From Winogradskya humida (GTDB lineage: Bacteria; Actinomycetota; Actinomycetes; Mycobacteriales; Micromonosporaceae), in assembly GCF_016862215.1 (NCBI RefSeq), contig NZ_BOMN01000001.1, forward strand, positions 62,001 through 126,000: a stretch of 64,000 bases of DNA, given 5' to 3'. Shown here one piece after another: positions 15,857 to 25,986 of this stretch. The translations under genes were made by a program, and so were the position numbers. A model generated the notes under the pieces. The model ran no database searches and was not told the DNA's origin. It was given only the letters and a program-made list of their open reading frames with translations. Positions within the stretch are counted from its first letter, which is position 1. Each line of letters opens with the position of its first letter.

Positions 15857-17187
15857 GCGCGCCGCGCCTTCCATTCGCCGCGGGCGGGCCGCGCGAGCCC
15901 GAGGTTTTCCCGCAATGTCGTGCCCTCGTATTCGGTCCGGAACAGGCCGCGGCGCTGCAATTCCGGCACCACCGACGCGACAAAATCCTCGAATGCGGCG
16001 GGCACATGCGTGGCCTGGATGACAAAACCGTCTGCGGCGCCCGCGTTCACCCACTGCTCGATCGTGTCGGCGATGTCGGTGGCCGAGCCGACCAGGCTGC
16101 CCTCGGTGCGCGCGCCGTACCAGCGGCCGATCTGCCCGACGGTGAGCTTCTCACGCTCGGCGAACTCGACCACCTCGCGGTAGTGCCCCTCGACGCCGAC
16201 CTCCTCCAGCGTCGGCAGCGGCCCGTCCACGTCATAGGCGGTCAGGTCGACATTCACGTGGTACGCCAGCCGCGACAGCCCGGCCTCCACGGACACGAGG
16301 TCGGCGAACGCCTCGTGCTTGGCGAGCGCGTCCCGGGTGTCGCGCCCGATCACCGGCGTGGCGGCGGGCAGGATCAGCAGCTGATCGGGATCCCGCCCGT
16401 GGGCAGCGGCGCGCGCCTTCACGTCGGCGTAGAACGTGATCGCCGATTCGAGGGACTCGTGGCTGCAGAAGATGACGTCGGCCCACCGCGCGGCGAAGTC
16501 CCGCCCCGACTCGCTCGCGCCGGCCTGGATGATCACCGGATAACCCTGCGGCGGCCGCGGCACGCTCAGCGGCCCCTGCACCCGGAAGTGCTCGCCGTCG
16601 TGATCGATCGCCTCGACGGCCTCGGGACGCCCGAACACCCCGGACTCCCGGTCGGCAACGATCGCGTCGTCGGCCCAGCTGTCCCAGAGTCGCGTGGTGA
16701 CCTCGAGGAATTCCTCGGCTCGCGCGTACCGCTGCGCCCGGGGTGGCAGTTTGGGTTGACCGAAGTTCTGCGCCTCCGCGTCCTGGAAGCTCGTCACGAC
16801 ATTCCACCCGGACCGCCCGCCGGTGAGGTGATCGATCGTGGCGAACTCGCGCGCGACGTTGTAAGGCTCGTGATAACCGGTCGAGACGGTCGCGGTCACG
16901 CCGAGATGCGTCGTGACAGCGGCCATCATCGTGACGACGGGGACGGGGTCGAGCCGGGGCGTGCCCGACCCCCACTTCACGGCCGGCGCGAACGAGTCGC
17001 CGAGACTGCGCGGCACGCTGAGCGCGTCCGGCACGAACGCGAAGTCGAACTTCCCCTGCTCCAGCACGCGCGCGATCCGCAGGTAGTGCTCAGCGGTCAG
17101 GAACTCGGGCGACGCGTCCGGGTGCCGCCACCCCGCCGTGCCCTGCACACCCGCATTCAGAAACGCACCGAGATGGATGCGCTTCAT
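15853..17187 (-). CDS. LLM-class flavin-dependent monooxygenase (NtaA/SnaA/DszA type)
   Basis: A 444-aa luciferase-like (LLM) monooxygenase of the NtaA/SnaA/SoxA/DszA subfamily, which uses reduced FMN supplied by a separate reductase. Typical segments are GWRHPDASPEF near residue 20, TGGRSGWNVVTS near 125, the RYARAEEFLEV helix and YPVIIQAGASESGRDFAAR near 225. Length is normal. It overlaps thiM by one base (TGATG) and the sulfurtransferase by four. No flavin reductase gene is adjacent. Known relatives oxidise sulfones, aminopolycarboxylates or streptogramin precursors; a sulfur heterocycle is a reasonable guess here. Confidence 0.9.
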   Translation of the reverse strand: MKRIHLGAFLNAGVQGTAGWRHPDASPEFLTAEHYLRIARVLEQGKFDFAFVPDALSVPRSLGDSFAPAVKWGSGTPRLDPVPVVTMMAAVTTHLGVTATVSTGYHEPYNVAREFATIDHLTGGRSGWNVVTSFQDAEAQNFGQPKLPPRAQRYARAEEFLEVTTRLWDSWADDAIVADRESGVFGRPEAVEAIDHDGEHFRVQGPLSVPRPPQGYPVIIQAGASESGRDFAARWADVIFCSHESLESAITFYADVKARAAAHGRDPDQLLILPAATPVIGRDTRDALAKHEAFADLVSVEAGLSRLAYHVNVDLTAYDVDGPLPTLEEVGVEGHYREVVEFAEREKLTVGQIGRWYGARTEGSLVGSATDIADTIEQWVNAGAADGFVIQATHVPAAFEDFVASVVPELQRRGLFRTEYEGTTLRENLGLARPARGEWKARRA

Positions 17188-18002
17188 CAGGCGTCCTCAT
17201 TGAGCAGCGACAACTCATCAACCAGAGCAACAGCAAAAGATCCTGTCCCACGGGTACGCACACCAGCGCGCTCAGCCGCAACGGCATATGCCGCATGCGA
17301 GACGACGGCCCCCTGGAACGCATCCCCGACAGCGAAGATCGACGCGGCGGTCAGCGCCCCGAGCGCGCACCCGGCCCCGGTCACCCGGGTCAGCCGCACG
17401 TCACCGCCGGGCACCTCCACCGTGCGCGAGCCGTCCGAGATGTAGTCGACGGGCCCGCTGACCGCCACGACCGCACCGGCCTTCGCAGCGAACTCGGCCA
17501 CGACGGCAACCGCGGCGGACGAGTCCACCGTCGTCTCCACGCCCTTGCCGGTGGCCTGTCCCCCGGCGAGCGCGATGAGCTCACTCGCGTTGCCCCGGAT
17601 CGCGGCGGGCCGGAACTCCAGCAGCGACCGCACGAAGTTGTCGTACTCCACGGCACCCGCACCGACGGCCACCGGGTCGAGCACCCAGGGAGTCCCGGCC
17701 TCAAACGCCGTCCGCGCCACCGCCCGCAACGACTCCTCGCCGCTGCTCATGAGCGAGGCGGTATTGATCCACACCGCACTCGCCCCCGCGGGGAACGTCG
17801 TGACCCAGTCCGAAGCAGCCCCGATCGCCGGCCCCGCCCCCGCGGCGAGCAGCACGTTCGCGCTGAGATTAGCCGCGATGTAGTTCGTCAGCCCGTACAC
17901 GAAAGGTCCCCGCTGCGCGATCAGCGCGTAGCCCTCCCGCACCGCCGGGTCGTTCCAAGTCGCCGTGTTCGGGGTCGCCGTGTTCGGGGTAGCCGTGGTC
18001 AT
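17187..18002 (-). CDS. thiM: Hydroxyethylthiazole kinase
   Basis: A ribokinase-like hydroxyethylthiazole kinase (about 271 aa), which phosphorylates 4-methyl-5-(2-hydroxyethyl)thiazole for thiamine salvage. Diagnostic motifs are VYGLTNYIAANLSANVLLA near residue 40, WVLDPVAVGAG near 115, IRGNASELIALAG near 140 and the anion-hole VTGAGCALGAL near 220. I prefer ATG 18002 because GGGAG lies 8 bases upstream; ATG 18008 or 18035 are alternatives. The N terminus has a TATPN tandem repeat. It heads the operon with the LLM monooxygenase and sulfurtransferase. I did not find a TPP-riboswitch pattern upstream. Confidence 0.9.
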   Translation of the reverse strand: MTTATPNTATPNTATWNDPAVREGYALIAQRGPFVYGLTNYIAANLSANVLLAAGAGPAIGAASDWVTTFPAGASAVWINTASLMSSGEESLRAVARTAFEAGTPWVLDPVAVGAGAVEYDNFVRSLLEFRPAAIRGNASELIALAGGQATGKGVETTVDSSAAVAVVAEFAAKAGAVVAVSGPVDYISDGSRTVEVPGGDVRLTRVTGAGCALGALTAASIFAVGDAFQGAVVSHAAYAVAAERAGVRTRGTGSFAVALVDELSLLNEDA

Positions 18003-18158
18003 CGTCATCGCTCCCGGTTCTGCATATCGCTGCATACAACGAACCGAGCGTACGTCACACCCCCGTTTCCGCAGGTGACGCGGGTCTCAATCCCCTGATT
18101 TCCCGCTACTTCAATAGGATATTCACAGGCCCCTGCCCGACGGGCCCCGGCGCGGCCC

Positions 18159-18266
18159 GGTCAGCGCGCGGGATAAGCCCGGCCCGGTCAGCGCGCGGCG
18201 CAAGCCCGGCCCGGTCAGCGCGCGGCGCAAGCCCGGCCCGGTCAGCGCGCGCCGTAAGCCCGCATG
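18159..18266. repeat. Four 27-bp tandem repeats at the 3' end of a tetR gene
   Basis: Four copies of a 27-bp unit start at 18159, 18186, 18213 and 18240, each beginning GGTCAGCGCGCG. The two middle copies are identical. The fourth copy contains the last codons and stop of the TetR gene. The others lie downstream and each keeps a TGA in the same minus-strand frame. Confidence 0.9.
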
Positions 18267-18892
18267 AAGGCGTGGACGCCGTCGATCATGATCTGGCGGA
18301 CCCGGGCCGGGTCGGCACTGGCGGGGTTCGGCTGGGCGTTGTAGGCCAGCAACAGGGTCAGCGCACCGAAATGGGCTGTGGCCAGTTGCGGATCGACGGC
18401 GTCCAGGAGCCCCGCGGCAGCCCACCGGGCGAAGCGTTCCGCCAGCGCATTCTCCACGGGCGCCGTCACCACGTCATCCTCGGTCGCCGGCGTCTGCAGG
18501 CGCTGCTGAGCGACCAGGGCGAACGCGGCAGCGTAGTCCGCCGAACCGACGATCGTCGTGCCGAGCTCGACCGCCACCGCGGTGAGCGCCTCCTCCAGCT
18601 GCGGCACCGTGGCGATCTCCGCAGTCTCGGGCAGATGCTTGTCGAGGGCATCGCGCGCCGAGGCGTTCAGCGAATCCGACGCGTCCGCGAGAATGGCCAG
18701 GAACAGGCGGCGCTTGTCGCCGAAGTAGTCATACACGGTGCGCTTCGACACCCCGGCCTGAGCCGCGACGGCGTCCATGCTGACCCGGTCGACCCCCTGG
18801 TGCACGAAGAGGTCCCGGGCCGCGGCGATGATCGCCGCCCGCTTCACCGAGGAACCCTCGCGTAATGCCTTGTCCGTACCTGTTTCGCCCAT
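18242..18892 (-). CDS. TetR-family repressor of the adjacent efflux pump
   Basis: A 216-aa TetR-type regulator. The helix-turn-helix is at residues 25-65 (GVDRVSMDAVAAQAGVSKRT, then VYDYFGDKRRLF). A helical ligand-binding domain follows. The ATG at 18892 is preceded by GGAGG at 6 bases. It is divergent from the DHA2 pump at 18964, and a 17-bp near-perfect palindrome lies 8 bases before the pump start. Repression of pump and monooxygenase, relieved by a drug-like ligand, is the expected logic. Its 3' end has been duplicated as 27-bp tandem repeats. Confidence 0.9.
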   Translation of the reverse strand: MGETGTDKALREGSSVKRAAIIAAARDLFVHQGVDRVSMDAVAAQAGVSKRTVYDYFGDKRRLFLAILADASDSLNASARDALDKHLPETAEIATVPQLEEALTAVAVELGTTIVGSADYAAAFALVAQQRLQTPATEDDVVTAPVENALAERFARWAAAGLLDAVDPQLATAHFGALTLLLAYNAQPNPASADPARVRQIMIDGVHAFMRAYGAR

Positions 18893-18939
18893 TCCTACCT
18901 CCGGGCAGCAGCTTACTACACTGCCCAGTTTACCAGCTG

Positions 18940-18956
18940 CACTGCACGGTGTAGTG
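18940..18956. promoter_or_regulatory. Candidate TetR operator
   Basis: CACTGCAC-G-GTGTAGTG is an inverted repeat with 7 of 8 pairs matching, between the divergent tetR and efflux genes. A further half-site ACTACAC lies at 18915..18921. The operator sits immediately upstream of the pump's GTG start. Confidence 0.55.
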
Positions 18957-18963
18957 TCGCCGC

Positions 18964-20406
18964 GTGACGATGACATTGGTGGCTACTCCACCCCCTCCGG
19001 TGACCGGGCGCCGGCTCACCCTGATCAGCCTGGTGCTGGTGCTCGGCCTGAGTACCACGCTGCTGGACACGACGATCGTGAACATCGCGCTCGAGCACCT
19101 GCGCGCGGTGTTCCACGCCTCGGTCGGCGACGCACAGTGGCTGGTGACCGGCTATCTCCTGGCGTATGTCGCGGTGATCCCGGTGAGCGGGTGGGTCTCC
19201 GAGCGGTTCGGGGCACGTAACGCCTGGATGTTCGCCGTCGCCGCGTTCCTCGCCGGCTCGATTCTCTGCGGCCTCGCGACGTCGCTACCGGCGCTCATCG
19301 CTTTCCGGGTGCTGCAGGGAATCGGTGGCGGCATGCTCATGCCGATCTCGATCTCGATCCTCACGCGGGCGGCCGGTCCTGATCGGATCGAGCACGCGAT
19401 GATCGCGGTCGCGCTTCCGGCCCCGCTCGCGCCCATCCTGGGCTCCGTACTCGGCGGAACGATCCTGGAATACGCGAGCTGGAGATGGCTCTTCCTCATC
19501 AACGTGCCGATCTGCCTGGCGGCGCTCGCGCTCGCCCCGATCCTGCTGCCCGCCGGCCAGGGACAGCGAGGTCACCGGCTCGACATACTGGGCTTCCTGC
19601 TGCTCACCCCCGGCGTCGCCGCCATCGCCTACGGCATCAGCCAGGCCACGGGCGCCGACGGATTCGCCTCCACCGGTGCCTGGCTCCCGATCGTCGCCGG
19701 GGTGGTCCTGCTGGCCGCTTTCACGATCCATTCCCTGCGTACGCGAGACCGCGCCCTCATCGACGTCCGAGTCTTCACCAGGCGCAGCTTCGGCCTGAGC
19801 AGCGTCATCACCTTCGCCAACGGATTCTCGCTGTACGCCCTGATGTTCATGCTGCCGCTGTTCTATCAGCAGGTCCGTGGCGAAACCGTCCTGCACACCG
19901 GTCTGTTGCTCATTCCTCAAGCGGTCGGCACGGTGTCCTTCTTCGTGCTGGCCCGCAAACTGGTGGCCCACGTCGACGGCCGCCTCGTCGTCGCCACCGG
20001 CGTCCTGCTGACCATGGCAGGGGTCCTGCCCTTCGCCCTGGCCGGCCTGCATGGCGGCACCGCCCTGCTGCTGGCCGGCCAATTCGTCCAGGGCATCGGC
20101 TTCGGCGCCATCATGCAGCCGGTCATGACGCTCGCCTTCGCAAGCCTGACCCACGACGAGGCGCCCCGCGCCAGTGCCGCGTTCAGCGTCGTGCAGCGTG
20201 TCGGATCACCGTTCGGCGTCGCGGTCATCGCCGTGATCCTGCAGACGATGCTCAGCAGCGCCATCACACCGGCGGACGGGCTCGCGGCCTTCACCGGCGC
20301 CTTCTGGTGGATCTTCGGCCTCAGCGCGGTTCCGCTGCTCTTCGTCTTCCTCCTCCCCGCCAGGAAAAGCGCCGCGCACACCGAATCCGGTGTCGTCGAA
20401 CTCTAG
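18964..20406 (+). CDS. DHA2-family MFS drug efflux transporter
   Basis: A 480-aa integral membrane antiporter of the 14-TM DHA2 group (EmrB/QacA type). Recognisable segments are the DTTIVNIAL motif in TM1, the GWVSERFGARN loop 2-3 motif, and FRVLQGIGGGMLMPISIS. The start is GTG 18964, just after the palindromic operator. The FAD monooxygenase follows 67 bases later on the same strand. A TetR-pump-monooxygenase unit fits export plus oxidative modification of an aromatic antibiotic or toxic metabolite. Confidence 0.92.
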   Translation: MTMTLVATPPPPVTGRRLTLISLVLVLGLSTTLLDTTIVNIALEHLRAVFHASVGDAQWLVTGYLLAYVAVIPVSGWVSERFGARNAWMFAVAAFLAGSILCGLATSLPALIAFRVLQGIGGGMLMPISISILTRAAGPDRIEHAMIAVALPAPLAPILGSVLGGTILEYASWRWLFLINVPICLAALALAPILLPAGQGQRGHRLDILGFLLLTPGVAAIAYGISQATGADGFASTGAWLPIVAGVVLLAAFTIHSLRTRDRALIDVRVFTRRSFGLSSVITFANGFSLYALMFMLPLFYQQVRGETVLHTGLLLIPQAVGTVSFFVLARKLVAHVDGRLVVATGVLLTMAGVLPFALAGLHGGTALLLAGQFVQGIGFGAIMQPVMTLAFASLTHDEAPRASAAFSVVQRVGSPFGVAVIAVILQTMLSSAITPADGLAAFTGAFWWIFGLSAVPLLFVFLLPARKSAAHTESGVVEL

Positions 20407-20473
20407 GGCGCGCCACGCCTTCCAGCCCCTCAGCCTCAGCAACCCCTCAGCCTCAGCAACCTTGGAGACCAGC

Positions 20474-22021
20474 ATGTCCGGCACCACCGCTGACAAAGCC
20501 GTACCCGCCGATGTTCTCGTCATCGGTGCCGGGCCGACCGGCCTGACGCTCGCCTGCGACCTGGCCCGCCGCGGCGTCGACGTACGCGTGGTCGAGCGCT
20601 TCGACCGGCCCAGCGTCTCGTCGCGCGGAAAGGGTCTGCAGCCCCGGAGCCTCGAGATCCTCGACGACCTCGGGGTCGCCGGCGACATCCTCACCCGCGG
20701 CGTCACCAAGCTGCCGGTCCGCATGATCAACGCGGACGGCACCGTCGTGGACCGCGAGCCGATCGCCACACCGATTCCCGATCCGACTACCACCCCGTAC
20801 CCGGAGCTGGTGTGGATCGCCGAATTCGACGTAGAGGGACCGCTGCGCGACCGGCTCGCGCTCGACGGTGTGCACGTCGAGTTCGCCACCGCGGCAACCG
20901 CACTGGAACAACACGAGGACCACGTCGTCGTACACGTCGACAGCCCTCGAGGGCCGGAAAGCATCCGGGCCCGCTGGGTCGTCGGCGCGGACGGCGGCAA
21001 GAGCACCGTCCGGCACTGCCTGGGCCTGCCCTTCGACGGGTTCACCATGGACGACTACTGGTACCTCGGCGACCTCCGGCTGGAAGGACTCGACCACGGC
21101 CGCCAATACATCCTGCCCACGCCACAGGGAATGATCGGCCTCACACCATTGCCCACGACCGACCTCTGGCAGTGGCAATCGACCATCAAGGCCGGCGCCG
21201 ACCTCGAAGAACCGACCATGCGGCTGTATCAGGGGTTGCTGGACGACCACCTCGGCACGGGCCGCGTCACCATCACCGACGCCACGTGGCTCTCCCTCTA
21301 CCGCGCCAACGTCCGCCTCGCGCCCCGTTACCGCGTCGGGCGGGTGTTCCTGGCCGGAGACGCCGCCCACGCGCACTCCCCCGCCGGCGCCCAGGGGATG
21401 AACACCGGCATCCAGGACAGCTGGAACCTCGCCTGGAAGCTCGACGCGGTACTCGCCGGCACCGGCGCGGAACTGCTCGACACGTACGAGCAGGAGCGCC
21501 GCCCCGTCGCCGCCGCCGTGCTGGAGCTGAGCACCTCCAGGATGCGCACCTTCGTCGACACGGCTGCCGACGGCGCAGACGGCGTCAACAAGGGGCTCGC
21601 CGGCATGGGCGGCGACGTGACGACCGGTCTCGCGATCAGCTACCCGGCCGGCCCCGTGTCGCTCGACGGCACCAGTGCGGAGCGGGCCCCGTACGCCGCG
21701 GGCCTGCGCGGGCCCGGGTTCGCCGGCAGCACGTTCGACCTGTTCCGCGGTCCGCACTGGACGATCATCGTGTTCTGCGACAGCGCGAACAGCACCGATT
21801 CGTTCACCGGACTCCCCGCCGGCGTGCACGTCCACCGCATCGGAACCGGCGCGATCCTAGACCCCATGAGCACAGCAGCCACCCGCTTCGGCGCCGGCCC
21901 GGACAGCGTGGTTCTGATCCGGCCCGACGGCTACATCGCAGCACGCGTACCGCTGTGGGAGGCGACCCGGGTCCGCGACCACCTCCAAGGGCTGACCACC
22001 CATCAGTCGGTCCTGGCGTAG
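20474..22021 (+). CDS. FAD-dependent aromatic monooxygenase
   Basis: A 515-aa class A flavoprotein hydroxylase (PHBH/PgaE/TetX-like). FAD motifs are VIGAGPTGLTLACDLARRG (GxGxxG, about residues 17-35), GADGGKSTVR (DG motif, about 175) and RVFLAGDAAHAHSPAGAQG (GD motif, about 290). The C-terminal region is thioredoxin-like, ending in VLIRPDGYIAARV. ATG 20474 has GGAG upstream. It follows the efflux pump and is probably coexpressed under the TetR. Substrate may be a polyketide or antibiotic; related enzymes include tailoring hydroxylases and resistance enzymes. Confidence 0.88.
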   Translation: MSGTTADKAVPADVLVIGAGPTGLTLACDLARRGVDVRVVERFDRPSVSSRGKGLQPRSLEILDDLGVAGDILTRGVTKLPVRMINADGTVVDREPIATPIPDPTTTPYPELVWIAEFDVEGPLRDRLALDGVHVEFATAATALEQHEDHVVVHVDSPRGPESIRARWVVGADGGKSTVRHCLGLPFDGFTMDDYWYLGDLRLEGLDHGRQYILPTPQGMIGLTPLPTTDLWQWQSTIKAGADLEEPTMRLYQGLLDDHLGTGRVTITDATWLSLYRANVRLAPRYRVGRVFLAGDAAHAHSPAGAQGMNTGIQDSWNLAWKLDAVLAGTGAELLDTYEQERRPVAAAVLELSTSRMRTFVDTAADGADGVNKGLAGMGGDVTTGLAISYPAGPVSLDGTSAERAPYAAGLRGPGFAGSTFDLFRGPHWTIIVFCDSANSTDSFTGLPAGVHVHRIGTGAILDPMSTAATRFGAGPDSVVLIRPDGYIAARVPLWEATRVRDHLQGLTTHQSVLA

Positions 22022-22043
22022 ACGACTCGAACCGGGCCGGCCC

Positions 22044-22868
22044 TCAGCTCGCGGCGAAGGTGGTGCGGCGCCAGGTGTCGTAGCCGGCGTCGGGCTGCTG
22101 GTGGGCGCGGGCGCTGTCGAGGGTGTCGCCGCCGACGCGGAAGCGGGAGAGGCCGGTCTCGTCGGTGGCGGCCGCGTGCACGGCGGCGGCCACGTCGTCC
22201 TCGGTGCCGAAATAGCCGGTGGGCGGCTCGACCTGGAAGCGGGCCATCTGCTTCTGCACGTACGGCAGGTAGGCCTCCGGCGCCGGGATGCTCTCGAACC
22301 GCTTGGCCGTCTGCGCGAAGAACCCGGTGGTCGGCACGAATCCCGGCTCGACGACCTTGACCAGGACGGCCTGGTCGGTGAGCTCGTATTCGAGCGCTTC
22401 GGAGAACGCGTGCAGGGCGGCCTTACTGCCCCCATAGGCGGCCTGCAACGGGGTCGGCGTGGCCGCGCTGCTGGAGGTCACGTTGACGATGCGGCCGCCA
22501 CCCTGCCGCGCGAAGATCGGCAGCGCGGCCCGGATGACGCGCATCGGGCCGAAGACGTTGGTGTCGAACAGCTCCTCGATGACGGTGTGCGGGGTCGCCT
22601 CGAAGACCGAGAACAGGCCCGCGCCCGCGTTGTTGACCACGACGTCGAGGCGGCCGAAGCGGTCGGTCGCCGCGGTGACGGCTGCGGCGACCGAGGCCTC
22701 GTCGCGTACGTCGAGGGCCTGCACCAGGAGCCCCTCTGAGGGCTCGCCGTTCCATGCGGCCGGGTCGCGCAGTGTCGCGACGACGTTCCACCCCTCGGCG
22801 AGGAATTTGGCCACCGTGCGGCGGCCGAAGCCCGACGAGCTACCGGTGATGAGGACGGTCTGCGTCAT
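22044..22868 (-). CDS. Short-chain dehydrogenase/reductase (SDR)
   Basis: A 274-aa classical SDR. TGSSSGFG is at residues 8-15, NNAGAG near 83, and the catalytic triad Ser (VTSSSAA) with AYGGSKAAL (YxxxK) near residue 150. It is divergent from the TetR gene at 22973, and a 28-bp near-perfect palindrome begins 13 bases upstream of its ATG, so it is very likely under TetR control. It converges with the FAD monooxygenase gene. Substrate unknown. Confidence 0.9.
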   Translation of the reverse strand: MTQTVLITGSSSGFGRRTVAKFLAEGWNVVATLRDPAAWNGEPSEGLLVQALDVRDEASVAAAVTAATDRFGRLDVVVNNAGAGLFSVFEATPHTVIEELFDTNVFGPMRVIRAALPIFARQGGGRIVNVTSSSAATPTPLQAAYGGSKAALHAFSEALEYELTDQAVLVKVVEPGFVPTTGFFAQTAKRFESIPAPEAYLPYVQKQMARFQVEPPTGYFGTEDDVAAAVHAAATDETGLSRFRVGGDTLDSARAHQQPDAGYDTWRRTTFAAS

Positions 22869-22881
22869 GCCTGCTCCTAAA

Positions 22882-22909
22882 CTATATGACGTAAATTTAC
22901 GTCGTATAG
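22882..22909. promoter_or_regulatory. Candidate TetR operator, 28-bp palindrome
   Basis: A 28-bp inverted repeat with 13 of 14 pairs matching, centred on GACGTAAATTTACGTC and flanked by CTATA/TATAG. It lies between the divergent SDR and TetR genes. A half-site related to its edge (AACTATAT on the minus strand) recurs close to the TetR start around 22959..22966. Confidence 0.75.
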
Positions 22910-22972
22910 CGAATGTAGAACGCCGCCGGCCACGCCGTCAACCGTTCTCCTTTATGAGATATAGTTACAGCC

Positions 22973-25174
<2,202 letters not shown>

Positions 25175-25224
25175 GGAGCGGACGCGGGCTCAGCGAATCC
25201 CCCGTCAGCACTGAGCGCCGTTTC

Positions 25225-25255
25225 TAACGGTCGTTTCAGGTTCGCTCGGTATGAA
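25225..25255 (+). promoter_or_regulatory. Shared 31-nt element upstream of the NarL-type regulator
   Basis: A 31-nt sequence beginning TAACGGTCGT and ending CTCGGTATGAA. It matches the element at 27295..27325 at 28 of 31 positions. It lies 50 bases before the regulator's GTG start. It includes an ATG at 25251 that would otherwise look like a start codon; the shared non-coding copy argues against that start. Confidence 0.6.
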
Positions 25256-25304
25256 CTGGGCATCGCCGGGCGACACGGGTCTCGACCCTGAAAGGCAGCC
25301 ACTC

Positions 25305-25970
25305 GTGATTTCTGTGCTCGTGGTGGACTCCCAGCCGCTGCAGCGCCTCGGGTTCCGTGTGCTGCTGGAGTGCACCCCCGACACCGAGATCGTCGGCGAG
25401 GCCGGCAACGGCGCCGAGGCCATTCGGCAGATCACCCACCTGCGGCCCGACGTGGTGCTGATGGACATCCGGATGCCGGGCGTCGACGGGATCGAGGCGA
25501 CCCGGCGCATCGTCGCTGGCGGTGGGCGTTCGCGGATCCTGGTGCTGACGACGTTCGACGTGGAACGGTACGCGTTCGCCGCGCTGCGGGCCGGGGCGAG
25601 TGGTTTCCTGCTCAAGGACATCGGCCCGGAGGAGCTGCTCGCCGGCATCCGGGCCGTCGCCGCCGGGGACGCGGTGATCGCGCCGGCGGCGACTCGGCGG
25701 CTGCTCGACGCGTTCGCCGACCGGCTCGATGATGACCTCTGCGGACCCGTGCGGAAGGATCCCCGGCTGAGCTTCCTGACCCACCGCGAGCGCGAGGTCC
25801 TCGTCGCCATCGGCCAGGGCCTCACCAACGGCGAGATCGCGCAACGGTTCACGCTGGCGGAGTCGACGGTGAAGACCCACGTCGGGCGGGTCCTCGCCAA
25901 AATCGGCGCACGGGACCGGATCCAGGCGGTCATCCTCGCCTACAACCTGAGACTCACCCGGCCGGTCTAG
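25305..25970 (+). CDS. NarL/FixJ-type response regulator (orphan)
   Basis: A 221-aa response regulator. The receiver domain (residues 1-120) has phospho-acceptor D54 in VVLMDIRMP and the conserved Lys in FLLKDIG near residue 104. The acidic pair near the N terminus is D8-S9 instead of D-D. The LuxR-type HTH occupies the C terminus (LTHREREVLVAIGQGLTNGE, then STVKTHVGRVLAKIGARDR). GTG 25305 has AAAGG upstream. No kinase gene is adjacent. A 31-nt element shared with the MMPL promoter suggests it regulates itself and that transporter. It converges with the copper-monooxygenase-like gene. Confidence 0.88.
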   Translation: MISVLVVDSQPLQRLGFRVLLECTPDTEIVGEAGNGAEAIRQITHLRPDVVLMDIRMPGVDGIEATRRIVAGGGRSRILVLTTFDVERYAFAALRAGASGFLLKDIGPEELLAGIRAVAAGDAVIAPAATRRLLDAFADRLDDDLCGPVRKDPRLSFLTHREREVLVAIGQGLTNGEIAQRFTLAESTVKTHVGRVLAKIGARDRIQAVILAYNLRLTRPV

Positions 25971-25986
25971 CATCTCATCTCGCGCG

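Noticed and set aside
14381-17445. Two long plus-strand frames across the thiM operon
   Set aside because: Antisense shadows of GntR, sulfurtransferase and LLM genes, which have family motifs.
18002-18130. Possible TPP riboswitch upstream of thiM
   Set aside because: Conserved CUGAGA and GAACCUGAUC segments of the THI element were not found on the minus strand.
25251-25304. ATG 25251 as the start of the NarL-type regulator
   Set aside because: It falls inside the 31-nt element that is shared with a non-coding promoter; GTG 25305 has a better RBS and normal family N terminus.
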